Shown piece by piece: positions 18,834-25,479 of a stretch of 26,621 nt of DNA. Where the stretch lies: IMG/VR virus record IMGVR_UViG_3300028553_000140, positions 1-26,621 of that record, one strand, 5' to 3'. The translations under genes were made by a program, and so were the position numbers. Source of the stretch: a virus. The notes under the pieces are model-generated. The model was not told where the DNA came from. It did not search any database and saw only the letters and a list, made by a program, of their open reading frames with translations. Every line of letters starts with the position of its first letter. Position 1 is the first letter of the stretch.

Positions 18834-19535
18834 ATGGAAACAGAATTAGTATTTACAGGATGAAACGATATTTACTGTGATTCTATGAAAATCGCAGAAA
18901 AGCTAGAAGTAAAACATGCAGACCTTTTGAGAACTATTAAAAAAATTATTAAAAGAAAACAAGTCGCTGGCGAGCGTATTGTTTCTTCTCAAAAATTCAT
19001 AGAGGCAGATTTTACAAACAAACAAGGTCGTACTTATAAAAAGTACAACCTCAATGAACCAGCATTTATAAAACTCGTCATGCAACTCAAGGGATATGAG
19101 AAAGCTGAGATTGTACAAGACATGTTTGTTGAAGCATTTATGAATATGAAAAAAGTTTTACAACAGCACACGAATACGAGCTGGATAGAAGCAAGAGATG
19201 CAGGCAAAGTACACAGATTAGAAGAAACGGATAAGATAAAAGAGTTTGTAGAGTATGCAAAGGCACAAGGTAGTACACAGGCAAACTATTACTACGCCAA
19301 TATTACTAAAATGACGTATAGAGCATTAGAACTTTTAAACCATGATAGACCTATTCGAGAGATTTTGAGCCGAATATGACTCACTTATCTTGCAGTAGCA
19401 GAAGACCAAGTAGTTATGAATTTGGAAAAAGGTATGAAAGAATGACTCCACTACAAAGAAATATACGCTATGACGAAAGCAAATCTAGAGAAATTCTGTG
19501 ACTTTCTTCCCGACCAAACAAAAATTATAACATAA
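18834..19535 (+). CDS. Rha-family phage regulatory protein
   Basis: 233 residues, TAA stop, several TGA codons. The N-terminal 110 residues match the Rha pattern: SMKIAEKLEVKHADLLRTIK, a basic stretch, FIEADFTNKQGRTYKKYNLN, then EPAFIKLVMQLKGYEKAEI and FMNMKKVL. The Rha domain is common in temperate phages and is thought to act as a regulator or antirepressor. The C-terminal part (EETDKIKEFVEYAKAQGS, NITKMTYRALELL) resembles the C-terminal domain seen in phage antirepressors. It is the first gene after the late block and probably marks the early/regulatory region. Its start is the ATG at 18834, giving the 17 residues before the internal ATG at 18885. Confidence 0.82.
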
Positions 19536-19599
19536 TTTACTCATTCTTTTGGCTTTTATATGCGGAAACAATACGATATAGACAAAATATAAAAAACAT

Positions 19600-19628
19600 T
19601 TGCAATCTGAAACAAAGAGATTTATAGT
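19600..19628 (+). promoter_or_regulatory. Putative promoter in the 267-base intergenic region
   Basis: TTGCAA (19600-19605), 17-base spacer, TATAGT (19623-19628). An ATG follows at once (19629), too close to be used by this transcript, so the promoter points to the structured RNA and the small secreted-protein gene downstream. Confidence 0.5.
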
Positions 19629-19634
19629 ATGATT

Positions 19635-19780
19635 GTACTTCGCTCCTCGACAACTTTCACAAAAAGGCAACGCCAGCTCACGAAAGACCGACAGCACAGT
19701 ATCACAGGGAATCTGATAGGGTAACATTCGCCATAGCTCACTTGGACATTCGAGTGAGAGTTACATCAGAATCTCTGTAC
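19635..19780 (+). ncRNA. Structured RNA candidate / folded leader in a gene-poor gap
   Basis: The 267-base gap 19536-19802 has no convincing gene: only a 10-codon and a 31-codon frame. It holds a long stem: ACAGGGAATCTGAT (19704-19717) pairs with ATCAGAATCTCTGT (19765-19778), 13 of 14 positions; then a three-base bulge and GTAAC/GTTAC; and inside, a second hairpin CTCACTTG/CGAGTGAG (19737-19744 and 19751-19758) with loop GACATT. A small GGC-AAC-GCC hairpin lies upstream. There is no terminator before the next gene, so it may be a 5' leader or a processed RNA. It does not fit a tRNA. Confidence 0.55.
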
Positions 19781-19802
19781 TCTTATTTCTTTTCTCCCCT
19801 TT

Positions 19803-19970
19803 ATGAAAAAAGTTATCCTCTTATTGTCACTGATGTCACTCTCTACGTTCGCAGATGTGATGTACTCATATACATACGTTACTCGTACTCATAAGTGTGC
19901 AGTAGATATATTCGTCCCTACCTCTTGAAAGGTAAAGACAGAGACTTTATGTTTTAAACTCTCTAAATAA
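19803..19970 (+). CDS. Small secreted protein with signal peptide
   Basis: 55 residues: MKK start, hydrophobic core (VILLLSLMSLST), predicted signal-peptidase site after FA (about residue 17), leaving a mature peptide of about 38 residues with two Cys (one probable disulfide). One TGA-coded Gly. The ATG follows TTTCTTTTCTCCCCTTT, the T-rich pattern of this genome. The folded RNA region upstream could control it. An exported phage peptide may alter the host envelope, block superinfection or act in lysis; nothing more can be read from it. Confidence 0.6.
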
Positions 19971-20164
19971 TGCAATACACAACGCACAACCTACGCATAG
20001 GTCTAAACAATGCTGAATCATCTCTACGATGGTTTGCTGACAAGAACCTATCCACAATGACAATGTACGATGAAAAAGCTATCGTACTCAATATGGCTCG
20101 TGTTGCTAATTTTTTAAAGATGCTCGACTCTAGCAAACAATTTTCTAATAAAAAATATTTCTAA
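19970..20164 (+). CDS. Hypothetical protein, 64 residues
   Basis: The ATG shares an A with the previous TAA stop. No TGA codon. Basic and polar, with the segment NNAESSLRWFADKNLSTMTM and a C-terminal helix (VLNMARVANFLKMLDSSKQF). No family recognised. Coupling to the secreted-protein gene is likely from the overlap. Confidence 0.55.
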   Translation: MQYTTHNLRIGLNNAESSLRWFADKNLSTMTMYDEKAIVLNMARVANFLKMLDSSKQFSNKKYF

Positions 20165-20174
20165 TCTAAAAACT

Positions 20175-20336
20175 ATGTATGTTGATAATATACGAAGTGT
20201 CCCGAAAGACACACCAATGAGAACACCTACCCTCAGTGATAACCCCACACCTATCTGACGATGGGTACGAAAACATTTTGGTAGACGATGACTGGATCTC
20301 TGCCTTAAATGAGAGAATTTAATTTCTTATAAATAA
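20175..20336 (+). CDS. Hypothetical basic protein, 53 residues
   Basis: Three TGA codons (PIGRWVRKHFGRRGLDLCLKGE). Pro/Thr-rich start and a basic C-terminal half. It ends one base before the YopX-like ATG (TAA-T-ATG). Function unknown. Confidence 0.5.
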
Positions 20337-20337
20337 T

Positions 20338-20781
20338 ATGAATAGACCTATAAAATTTCGTGCTTGGTTAAAAAACCACAATGTTATGACAGAAGTAAGC
20401 TCAGTAAATAAAAAAAGTGTTTTAGTACATAAAAGTATAAAAAGAAATTATGTACAAAAATTAGAAGATGTAGAACTCATGCAATTTACTGGTTTATTAG
20501 ACAAGAACTGAGAAGAGATATATGAGGGGGATATAGTGAGACTTCATTGCTCAAGTAATAAGGAAAACATTATCACAGCCACGATTGAGTGGTACGAATA
20601 CAAGTTCTTCCCACACATTCACGATAAAGAGATATGCGTGAAATGATGAACTGAGGCGTGAAAGATGGTGAAAATGTACACTGTTCATTTATGGTGAGGT
20701 TGTCATGCATACCTGACTACTCCTCGTTATCTGGAAGTCATCTGAAACATCTACGAGAATCCTGATTTACTTTCTAAATAA
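20338..20781 (+). CDS. YopX-family protein
   Basis: 147 residues with the characteristic YopX pattern: IKFRAW near the N-terminus, LMQFTGLLDKNGEEIYEGDIV in the middle (with one TGA-coded Gly in DKNGEE), an aromatic core (IEWYEYKFF) and the C-terminal YLEVIGNIYENPDLL. YopX proteins are common small phage proteins of unknown function. Several Gly in the conserved block are TGA, again supporting the code. It sits between small unknown genes and a lytic enzyme. Confidence 0.88.
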
Positions 20782-20785
20782 CCTT

Positions 20786-21469
20786 ATGGAAAATAAAACC
20801 ACGATACCTCGTCACATATTCTTCTTTATATTTTGTGTCCTGATCCTCGCAGTAGCTTTTATAGGTAAACTCGCCTATTGACTCAATAACTGTGAAGCCC
20901 CCTCATGCGGTTCTATAACTCAGAAATCAATTGTAAATAACGAAGAGTACGTTTGGCAGAACGATGACGAGATTTGAAAGCTCATAAGAGAAGCAGAACT
21001 GCCTAAAGACTACGATACACAAAAACTCCATGCTAAAATATGCCAGAAGACATCAAAAAGCCCTCTCTGTGAGGACATAGAGATTCTCAGACGTATAGAT
21101 AGCATAGCACGAGAAAAAGGAGTACCTACAGGGCTAATAATTGGTATCATGTTCGCAGAATCGACACTCGGTATAAATTTTAATAAAGAAGTATGTGCTC
21201 ACTACAATAATCCCTATGGAATAAAAGGAAGAAAATATGATACAGGAAAAGTAGAATGGTATACCAAAACGAAGTGAAGACCTGACGAGAATGGCTGTTG
21301 GCTCTATAAATTCGATTCTATTGATGAAGCAACCTACTCTCTAGCAAATACTATATCAATAGGATATAAGAGTTGTAATAACTCTGTACGCTGTCTATCA
21401 TATTCGTATGTATGACATCCTGACGTGGCAGAAGAATCTTGGATCAAACGTGTATCACAGTTCTTGTAA
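20786..21469 (+). CDS. Membrane-anchored lytic transglycosylase/glucosaminidase-like protein
   Basis: 227 residues with one N-terminal membrane helix (about 9-28, type II orientation) and an extracytoplasmic domain. The segment GLIIGIMFAESTLGINF carries Glu125 in the AESxxG motif of lysozyme-like/SLT folds, followed by NNPYGIKG as in glucosaminidase-type muralytic domains. Eight Cys, mostly in the outer domain, suggest disulfides. It is separate from the late lysis cassette, so it may remodel the host wall, help superinfection exclusion or aid DNA transfer (inference). It is followed by a promoter-terminator cassette. Confidence 0.75.
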
Positions 21470-21476
21470 TATCATA

Positions 21477-21503
21477 TTTACTTCAGGGTAAAATAGATAT
21501 AAT
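21477..21503 (+). promoter_or_regulatory. Putative promoter of small RNA cassette B
   Basis: TTTACT (21477-21482), 15-base spacer, TATAAT (21498-21503). Shares the exact 15-mer GATATAATACTCTCG (21496-21510) with cassette A at 18688; outside it the two sequences diverge. Confidence 0.45.
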
Positions 21504-21509
21504 ACTCTC

Positions 21510-21561
21510 GTCGCCAAGACTACATCATTCTATCCCTCTTGAAATATAGAGGGATCTTTTT
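21510..21561 (+). ncRNA. Candidate small RNA B
   Basis: Predicted transcript of about 50 bases between the promoter at 21477 and the terminator at 21532, without a reading frame. It lies in a true gap between two genes, unlike cassette A, so a promoter here serving nothing but a short RNA is more convincing. Confidence 0.45.
21532..21561 (+). terminator. Intrinsic terminator of cassette B
   Basis: Perfect eight-base stem ATCCCTCT/AGAGGGAT (21532-21539 and 21548-21555) with loop TGAAATAT and a CTTTTTAT tail. Confidence 0.88.
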
Positions 21562-21567
21562 ATCCCC

Positions 21568-21594
21568 TTGCTACCATCAGCAAAGTGATATAAT
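21568..21594 (+). promoter_or_regulatory. Putative promoter giving a leaderless metallopeptidase mRNA
   Basis: TTGCTA (21568-21573), 15-base spacer, TATAAT (21589-21594), six bases to ATG 21601. A TTGCT/AGCAA inverted repeat covers the -35 region. The six bases AGGAGT resemble a Shine-Dalgarno core but would be too close to the start codon. Confidence 0.5.
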
Positions 21595-21600
21595 AGGAGT

Positions 21601-22032
21601 ATGAAACTAAAACCAAAAGAAGAGAAAATATGTAAATTCATTGAAGACATAATGTGGCTCTTCGAAGTACAGAATTATACAAGGACTATAAAATTCCCAT
21701 CAAAAGATGAGGAACACGGAGACAATCAATGTACTGCTGCCGATATAGTTTTCGACCCTATATATCGTACTGTGGTAATAAGAATATTCCCTGTATTCTG
21801 GGAGTGGGGCAAAGAAAGCCAAGCAAAAGCCATTATCCACGAGTTATGTCATTGTCGTACTGGAGACCTAGCTGACTGTGCAGAAAACCTACTTAATTGA
21901 ACTCTAGTAACCTCTGAGGAGGTAAGACACGCAAAAGAGAATACAACTGAGTATATGGCTCAAATATTCTTTGAACTCGCTAGAGGGAATAAGAAGTATT
22001 TTAGTGAAGCTATTGCAGAATACCTGAAATAA
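21601..22032 (+). CDS. Zinc metallopeptidase-like protein (HExxH)
   Basis: 143 residues with AIIHELCHCRTGD (His80, Glu81, His84: the zincin HExxH) and a downstream TTEYMAQ segment whose Glu117 could be the third zinc ligand, a layout like that of small phage zincins and SprT/ImmA-type domains. Cys83 and Cys85 around the second His are unusual. One internal TGA. Small zincins of this type in phages sometimes cleave regulators, but the target here is unknown. Own promoter, no operon partner. Confidence 0.75.
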
Positions 22033-22059
22033 CCCCTCAACACTTGAGAAAAAAAAGAT

Positions 22060-22087
22060 TTGCTTAATTCTAGTGAATGCCTATAAT
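22060..22087 (+). promoter_or_regulatory. Putative promoter for the replication gene
   Basis: TTGCTT (22060-22065), 16-base spacer, TATAAT (22082-22087). A start about seven bases downstream falls on the first base of the repeat arm GTGTTGTC at 22094. Confidence 0.55.
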
Positions 22088-22093
22088 GGTCTG

Positions 22094-22173
22094 GTGTTGT
22101 CGTAAAGGAAATTGTTTTTGTATTTAGAGGTTTGAGTGTAGTAGGTGACAACACAATTTCCGCCTACTGCACT
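22094..22173 (+). promoter_or_regulatory. Complex inverted-repeat element upstream of the replication gene
   Basis: AGTGTAGTAGG (22135-22145) pairs with CCTACTGCACT (22163-22173): 11 pairs with one G-U and a 17-base loop. The loop contains GACAACAC and, overlapping it by two bases, ACAATTTCC; these are perfect complements of GTGTTGTC (22094-22101) and GGAAATTGT (22107-22115) upstream. The order A-B-A'-B' permits alternative pseudoknots in RNA; as DNA, the TGTTGTC/GACAACA pair could be an operator. It spans most of the 163-base gap before the ATG at 22196, which has no gene. Confidence 0.55.
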
Positions 22174-22195
22174 GAAATCTCCAATCGCAAAAAGC

Positions 22196-22909
22196 ATGGA
22201 GTGATACATAAAAATATACAGGCAACTGCTCGACTGGGAGTGGTATACTGACACGCCTACAAAATCCCTATTTATTCATTTGCTACTCAAGGCAAATATA
22301 AAGGATTGAAATTGGAGGTGAACACCAGTACAAAAATGAAGTCTCATAACAGGTAGGAAAAAGCTATCTGAGGAGCTTTGATTGACCGAAAGCCAGATAA
22401 GGACATCTCTAGAGAAGTTAGTGTCCACCAACGAAATCGCCATCAAAACAACCAAGAGTTTTAGCGTTGTATTACTCAATAACTGGGATAAGTACCAAGA
22501 CCAAATCGCCAACAAAGTACCCAACCAATCGCCAACCAATCGCCAACCAATCGCCACAGGAGGAAAAGGGAATAAGGAAAGAAGTAAAGAATCTGATACA
22601 GAGATAGGTGTTTCTATCGAAACCTCTCCAAGAGATGAGACAAGGGAGTTTTTTGAATCTCTGGAAAATAATATAGAAGAGGTAATCATTTCTATCAACT
22701 CAGACCCAGAACACAGAGAAGTTTTGCGTGCCGAGCTTTTCAAGTTTTATAACTATTGGTGTGAGAAGACCCCAGACTGAAAAAAGGTACGCTGGCAAAC
22801 TGAAAAAACATTTGAAGTGAAACGGAGACTTACTACATGGCTAATGAATACAAAACAATTTACTTCTAACCAATCACAATATGTGAAAAAACCAAGAGTT
22901 GTTGGATAG
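22196..22909 (+). CDS. Winged-helix phage replication protein (DnaD/replisome-organiser-like)
   Basis: 237 residues, TAG stop. The N-terminal pattern GYIKIYRQLLDWEWYTDT, SLFIHLLLKAN, NWRGTPVQKGSLITGRKKLSEELGLT, then QIRTSLEKL and IKTTKSF is the common winged-helix domain of phage replication proteins that bind the origin. The C-terminal part (FYNYWCEKTPDGKKVRWQTEKTFEVKRRLTTWL, key residues Phe-Tyr-x-Tyr-Trp and Arg-Trp...Arg-Leu-x-x-Trp) is the DnaD-type tail that recruits the helicase. The ATG at 22196 is followed by codon TGA (MEGYIK), so the standard code would hide the gene's start. The linker is encoded by three perfect 11-base repeats (22521-22553). Confidence 0.85.
22521..22553 (+). 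repeat. Three 11-bp direct repeats (possible origin iterons) inside the replication gene
   Basis: CCAACCAATCG occurs three times in a row without a mismatch, with degenerate copies just upstream (CCAAATCGCC at 22501-22510). Eleven bases is one helical turn and is not a multiple of three, so selection on the protein does not explain it. Lambda and many related phages hold origin iterons inside the initiator gene. Confidence 0.75.
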
Positions 22910-23228
22910 TGGGGCATGGTACTATGTCGATGTAAATATAGACCAAGAGAAATGAAAGGAGAGAATAGTGATAGACCAGCAAGAGTACAACACACTCATA
23001 GACTGACTCAATAACGATGGGAAGTTTCTAAAAGTAGGGAAGAACCACTATTTCTGGTCAAAGATAGATAGTTTCTGACCTATTGAATTTGGGGAGTGAG
23101 TTTTGCAACAATTAAAAACACTTCCAAAAGATGTGCAGGATTTTATCAAGAAACAAATCAGAGCATGACTCAAAATAACATCCCTCGATAATCTCCGTTC
23201 TGTAGTAGCATTTTTTAACTCTAAATAA
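22881..23228 (+). CDS. Hypothetical protein downstream of the replication gene
   Basis: 115 residues read through five TGA codons, starting at the ATG at 22881 whose second codon is TGA and overlapping the replication gene by 29 bases. Charged, aromatic N-terminal half (GAWYYVDVNIDQEKG), then KVGKNHYFWSKIDSFGPIEF, and a C-terminal helix (LPKDVQDFIKKQIRAGLKI). No family recognised. The slot after a phage initiator often holds a helicase loader, but the size and the absence of a Walker motif argue against that. Confidence 0.6.
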
Positions 23229-23230
23229 TT

Positions 23231-23497
23231 ATGGCTAAATGAAACAAACAAAGGAGATTGAAAATATACGATGACTTTTCTAAAAACGAATACCACGAAC
23301 TCTGCGACTTTTTCGATGTAGAAGAATTTCCGAATCGTTTCTATAAAATCATAACTAGGGAATACTGAGCAATAGACTTTTACCCTATGAGTGACAAACT
23401 GAATTTTAGAAAGAAGAACGAATATTGAATTATGGAGAACTATTGGAAACCAGATTGACTCAAGTGGATAAAAGATAATTTACTAAAGCACCTCTAA
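23231..23497 (+). CDS. Hypothetical protein, 88 residues
   Basis: Starts two bases after the preceding stop; four TGA codons. Aromatic and charged (MAKGNKQRRLKIYDDF, ELCDFFDVEEFPNRFYKI, ENYWKPDGLKWIKDNL). No family recognised. Probably the last gene of the replication operon, since a repeat and promoter region follows. Confidence 0.6.
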
Positions 23498-23507
23498 CCT
23501 CTCCTCC

Positions 23508-23533
23508 AATCTCTACCGAGTATGAGTAGAATA
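23508..23533 (+). repeat. 26-bp dispersed repeat, copy 1
   Basis: AATCTCTACCGAG followed by TATGAGTAGAATA; the copy at 25795-25820 differs at one base only. It lies about 30 bases upstream of the -35 box at 23564. Confidence 0.8.
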
Positions 23534-23563
23534 CATAATACTAAATGTAAACATAAATATCTG

Positions 23564-23591
23564 TTGACAGAATAGAATATATGAATATACT
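23564..23591 (+). promoter_or_regulatory. Putative promoter
   Basis: TTGACA (23564-23569), 16-base spacer, TATACT (23586-23591). The stretch TTGACAGAATA is identical to that of the promoter at 15233. The predicted start is near 23598, with a T-rich leader (TTATTTCTTTACTTTCTTTTT) before the ATG at 23622. Confidence 0.6.
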
Positions 23592-23946
23592 TCTCTTATC
23601 TTATTTCTTTACTTTCTTTTTATGTCTCACTACAATCACCTCTTCTCTAAGAATGTCATACAACACAAAACTCGTATATATGGTGGTTCTATTCGTAGTA
23701 TATTACTTCTCTCTCAAGCTCTTTTATCAAAATAATATGTCTAGAATTACTCAAATGTGTTTTTTCTTTTTTATACTAGCATGTCTAATATCTCATCTTT
23801 ACTTTATTGGTATGGCATTTCAGCACTGAGATTGAATAGGATCAATGTACATAGAAGCTGTGAAGTATATTGATATATCAAAGATGTGGCTAAAAGTGTC
23901 CTTAATGAATAAACTGGTGGTATGAATGACAATCTTTTATTCCTAA
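23581..23946 (+). CDS. Polytopic membrane protein (start uncertain)
   Basis: 121 residues from ATG 23581, with about three hydrophobic helices (residues 3-20, 31-49 and 58-77) and two TGA codons near the end. The -10 box of the promoter overlaps this ATG, so a later start is likely: 23653 (97 residues), or 23737 (69 residues) just after a TAA-T in another frame. That other frame, 23622-23735, encodes 37 residues starting MSHYNHLFSKN behind an ideal T-rich leader, and its stop is followed directly by ATG 23737. Two small genes are therefore an equally good reading. The hydrophobicity may partly reflect the T-rich DNA. Function unknown. Confidence 0.5.
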
Positions 23947-23957
23947 ACCTAAATAAT

Positions 23958-24119
23958 ATGAACAAACAAGTAAAAATGGATATGGCTTGCAAAAAATGTT
24001 GAGTAATCCAGAAGAGAGACGAGAGTATGAGTAACGATAATTGGAATTATTATGACAACAATCAGAAGTGCGAATGTGGAGAAAAGTTTAGCATGAGAAT
24101 TGACTGAGAATTTTTATAA
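23958..24119 (+). CDS. Small zinc-ribbon protein
   Basis: 53 residues with paired Cys: CKKC (residues 11-14) and CEC (39-41), a pattern suited to one zinc ion; two TGA codons. Follows the membrane gene after a CTAAATAAT-ATG junction. Phage zinc ribbons often bind nucleic acids or transcription proteins; the role here is unknown. Confidence 0.6.
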
Positions 24120-24128
24120 TAGCATTAT

Positions 24129-24209
24129 ATGCTAAAAAATGTCTGGGTATCTCCAAACCATAATTCATATGGTCGTGACCCATTTCCGCCTTACCACCTA
24201 ACACAATAA
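24129..24209 (+). CDS. Possible 26-residue peptide
   Basis: ATG to TAA, sequence starting MLKNVWVSPNHNSYGRDPFP, in the otherwise empty 92-base gap between two genes. The tight spacing to the next ATG (two bases) supports translation, but the length is too short for certainty. Confidence 0.3.
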   Translation: MLKNVWVSPNHNSYGRDPFPPYHLTQ

Positions 24210-24211
24210 CT

Positions 24212-24511
24212 ATGTACGAAGAATATAAAACACTAAAAATAGATGTAAGCGGCAATAACAGTCACGCCTCAATACTTGTTGATATACTTAAGCAACTAGA
24301 AAAAGTATGATGGGCTTCTTACGATGAAACAAAAGAAGAGTGGTGTACTTTGCTAATGTGTGATAGAGAATACCCTAGATTTTTGGTAAAGAGTTCGGGA
24401 AAATTTACGCCAGAATATATGGCTAGAAAAATAGAGAAAGAAAAGAAAAGACAGCATGAGTATTATCTAAAAGTAACTAAACCAAAGAGAAAGAAAAAAC
24501 AATACCTGTAG
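24212..24511 (+). CDS. Hypothetical protein, 99 residues
   Basis: One TGA (KVGWASYDE), TAG stop. Acidic N-terminal half with a WCTLLMCD segment and a strongly basic C-terminal tail (Lys/Arg-rich from about residue 70, ending KPKRKKKQYL), which suggests nucleic-acid binding. No family recognised. Confidence 0.6.
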
Positions 24512-24532
24512 ACACCCTTTAATTCCTACTAT

Positions 24533-24598
24533 ATGCTCAATACCCTTATACAATGAGAAGAAAATATGCCTACTTCTCTTACTTTATTACTAACTTAG
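24533..24598 (+). CDS. Possible 21-residue peptide upstream of the methyltransferase
   Basis: MLNTLIQGEENMPTSLTLLLT, ending TAG four bases before the methyltransferase ATG. The same opening (MLNILIQ) recurs at 25676 at the end of the frameshifted gene. It may be a leader peptide or chance. Confidence 0.25.
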
Positions 24599-24602
24599 TT
24601 TT

Positions 24603-25271
24603 ATGTCTTCCACTGCACGATGAGGGCAAAGAGAACCCACAGACTACTACGCTACACCACAAGGTGCGATAGTAACTTTTCTTGATTCTTTCCTACAAAC
24701 ACAAGAAGGGAATAAACTTTTACAACCGTACCCACAAGAAAAACTTTTGAGAACTGATTTGAAGATTCTCGACCCTTGTGCTGGTGGGAATCTTGAGCCA
24801 AAAGTGTATGAAGGGAAAAGAAAAGGAAAATCAGTCATGTATGATACAAAAATGGCATACCCTACTGTACTCGCAAATTACTGAGCTGTAAATATAGTCA
24901 CCAACGATATTCGAGAAGATAGCCCTGCAACTTACCATAAAGATTTTACCATAACATCACTTGTACCCTCTATATGAGGTATATATGATCTTGTTATTTC
25001 TAATCCTCCGTTTGCTTTTGCTGAACAATTCATTTTGAACTCTCTAAAACTTGTAAAAGAATGAGGAATCGTGGTGATGTTACTTCGTCTCAATTTCTTT
25101 TGAAGCCAAAAGAGAAAGAAGTTTTGGGAAGAAAATATGCCTATGTACTCTTTTGTACATCGTGAGCGTATGGGTTTTACTCCTGATGGTGCTACGGATA
25201 GTATAGAATATATGCACGCTGTATGGATTAAATGACTCAATCCTGAATTCTCTAAACTTAAAATCATCTAG
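24603..25271 (+). CDS. Adenine-specific DNA methyltransferase
   Basis: 222 residues. The N6-adenine MTase signatures are present: DYYATP near the start (residues 14-19), the AdoMet-binding motif LDPCAGG (56-62), the acidic residue in TNDIRED (101-106) and the catalytic SNPPF (133-137), in the order I then IV. No target-recognition domain is large enough to name a site, and no restriction endonuclease gene is adjacent, so this is an orphan phage MTase that may shield phage DNA from host restriction or mark it for packaging (inference). Several Gly are TGA. TAG stop. Confidence 0.88.
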
Positions 25272-25272
25272 T

Positions 25273-25476
25273 ATGTACGAATGTAAAACATGTGGAAACA
25301 AAAAGGAATTTATAGAAAACTACACCGATTCTGTCCGAGTATTTATATCCGATGAGTGAGATTTTTGTCATTCTGAAAGCGATCCGCAATTATGCGAAGT
25401 CGCCTGTCCTATCTGCAATAGTAGTACAGAAGATAATGCTATACTTTGTGACTGAAAAATATTAACTATTATATAA
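25273..25476 (+). CDS. Small zinc-ribbon protein with two CxxC pairs
   Basis: 67 residues; ATG one base after the methyltransferase stop. CKTC (4-7) and CPIC (45-48) form a classic zinc ribbon, with further Cys at 32, 41 and 59; two TGA codons. Likely co-translated with the methyltransferase. A nucleic-acid or protein-binding role is typical for the fold; specifics unknown. Confidence 0.65.
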
Positions 25477-25479
25477 TCT

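Noticed and set aside
19629-19724. 31-codon frame MIVLRSSTTF... in the intergenic gap
   Set aside because: Its ATG touches the -10 box so it would not be in the transcript, and its end runs into the conserved-looking hairpin arm.
22521-22553. CRISPR array at the 11-bp repeats
   Set aside because: Units are head-to-tail without spacers and are far too short for CRISPR repeats.
25472-25477. TATAAT at 25472 as a leaderless promoter for the frameshifted gene
   Set aside because: Only two bases separate it from ATG 25480, so transcription would start inside the gene; no -35 at usual spacing.
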